64,000 nt of DNA from Mytilisepta virgata (taxonomy: Eukaryota; Mollusca; Bivalvia; Mytilida; Mytilidae). The notes beneath the pieces were generated by a model. It had not been told where the DNA came from and made no database searches. It was given only the letters and a program-made list of their open reading frames with translations. Made by a program: the position numbers and the translations under genes. Of the stretch, positions 63,543 to 64,000 are shown piece after piece. The DNA is taken from positions 23,901,139 through 23,965,138 of the forward strand of contig CM051512.1 in the NCBI GenBank assembly GCA_028015205.1. The letters are read 5' to 3'. Position 1 is the first letter of the stretch; each line of letters opens with the position of its first letter.

Positions 63543-64000
63543 CTGTACAATGAGAATTTATTCGCATCTAGTGGATCTTATAGATCAAATGTCATAAGAA
63601 AAATAGACTAACGGAAAGAATACAAATATGAAATACATGTAATTAATTGTTTGATTGTTGATGCTTTCCCAAAATAATAAAATTAAAGTTATATTGAAGG
63701 TCCAATTGTAAATTTCAGTTGAAATCATTTTTCTACGACCTTCCAAAATAAGAATGTGTTTTATAAATTTACATATTTTATCTTTTATTTCATGTTATAA
63801 TCTACCTGATTGTTCATTAATCAAAATATTAAAATTTAATGCTATTAACGGTTCAACCTATCACATTTTTTGTTTTTACTAGGAGTGACAGCCTTGTGCT
63901 CGCCCTCAGTGCGGAAGGTCGCAGGTTCGATCCCTTTCCGGGTAAAACCAAAAACATTAAAATTGGTATTTGCTGCTTCTCCGCCAAGCACGCGGCATCT
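63543..64000 (-). other. Intron upstream of TSP1-B of unit I
   Basis: 458 bp to the window edge; the last 120 bp belong to a family B SINE. No SUEL-like exon is present. Confidence 0.5.
63881..64000 (+). mobile_element. tRNA-derived SINE, family B, copy 4 (cut by window edge)
   Basis: tRNA-like head with B box in gcaggttcgatccctttccg, then aaaaccaaaaacattaaaat and gcttctccgccaagcacgcg as in the other B copies. Runs off the right edge. Confidence 0.68.

Larger units (their letters stand above)
60373..63362 (-). other. Intron TSP1-B to CRM of unit I
   Basis: 3.0 kb with three elements: TIR element K (60582-61515), SINE A copy 6 (61641-61900) and TIR element L (61922-62787). From 62800 to 63362 nothing recognised. 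Confidence 0.5.
50920..63542 (-). repeat. Tandem exon block, unit I (5'-most visible, SUEL exon off window)
   Basis: Eleven of twelve exons (1,911 coding bases). By the order in units II-IV the missing first exon is SUEL and should lie to the right of 64000. TSP1-A, X2 and CAD exons are nearly interchangeable with those of unit II, suggesting the most recent duplication separated I and II. Confidence 0.83.

Overview
This is eukaryotic nuclear DNA: AT-rich, spliced (GT-AG introns) and packed with transposable elements. The dispersed repeats, the tRNA-derived SINEs with a TGGCCGAGTGG A box and a K02A2.6-like Ty3/Gypsy element suggest a bivalve mollusc, most likely a mytilid mussel. That assignment is from pattern memory and was not searched.

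The window lies inside one huge minus-strand gene that runs off both ends. I place 42 coding exons (about 7.75 kb of CDS, roughly 2,580 codons) between 63542 and 130. All join in frame, with no start codon, stop codon or poly(A) site that I can support. The exons form four tandem copies of one 12-exon block. In transcription order a block is: SUEL-type lectin exon; thrombospondin type 1 repeat B; an unassigned 10-cysteine module (CRM); thrombospondin type 1 repeat A; four exons (X1-X4) of an unassigned CCG/W/VWR/GDxIGW module; and four exons of two degenerate cadherin-like domains (CAD1a, CAD1b, CAD2a, CAD2b). A full block encodes about 735-747 residues, begins and ends in phase 1, and keeps the same intron phases in every copy. 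Unit I (63542-50920) lacks its SUEL exon, which should lie beyond the window. Unit II (49324-25805) and unit III (22298-7966) are complete. Unit IV (6413-130) stops at exon X3. The product should be a large secreted or cell-surface adhesive glycoprotein combining lectin, TSP1 and cadherin-like modules.

Everything else is intron. Unit II is swollen to about 23.5 kb, mainly by a 4,765-bp Ty3/Gypsy retrotransposon (37376-42140). It has identical 259-bp LTRs, a GGCCA target duplication and an uninterrupted 1,315-codon Gag-Pol ORF, and it sits inside an older repeat. Other introns hold three tRNA-derived SINE families, several TIR or foldback MITE families (one piggyBac-like, one Tigger-like), a recurrent repeat family built of about 166-bp subunits, and minisatellites of 32, 39, 72, about 157 and about 171 bp. 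No CRISPR array, rRNA gene or free-standing tRNA gene was seen.
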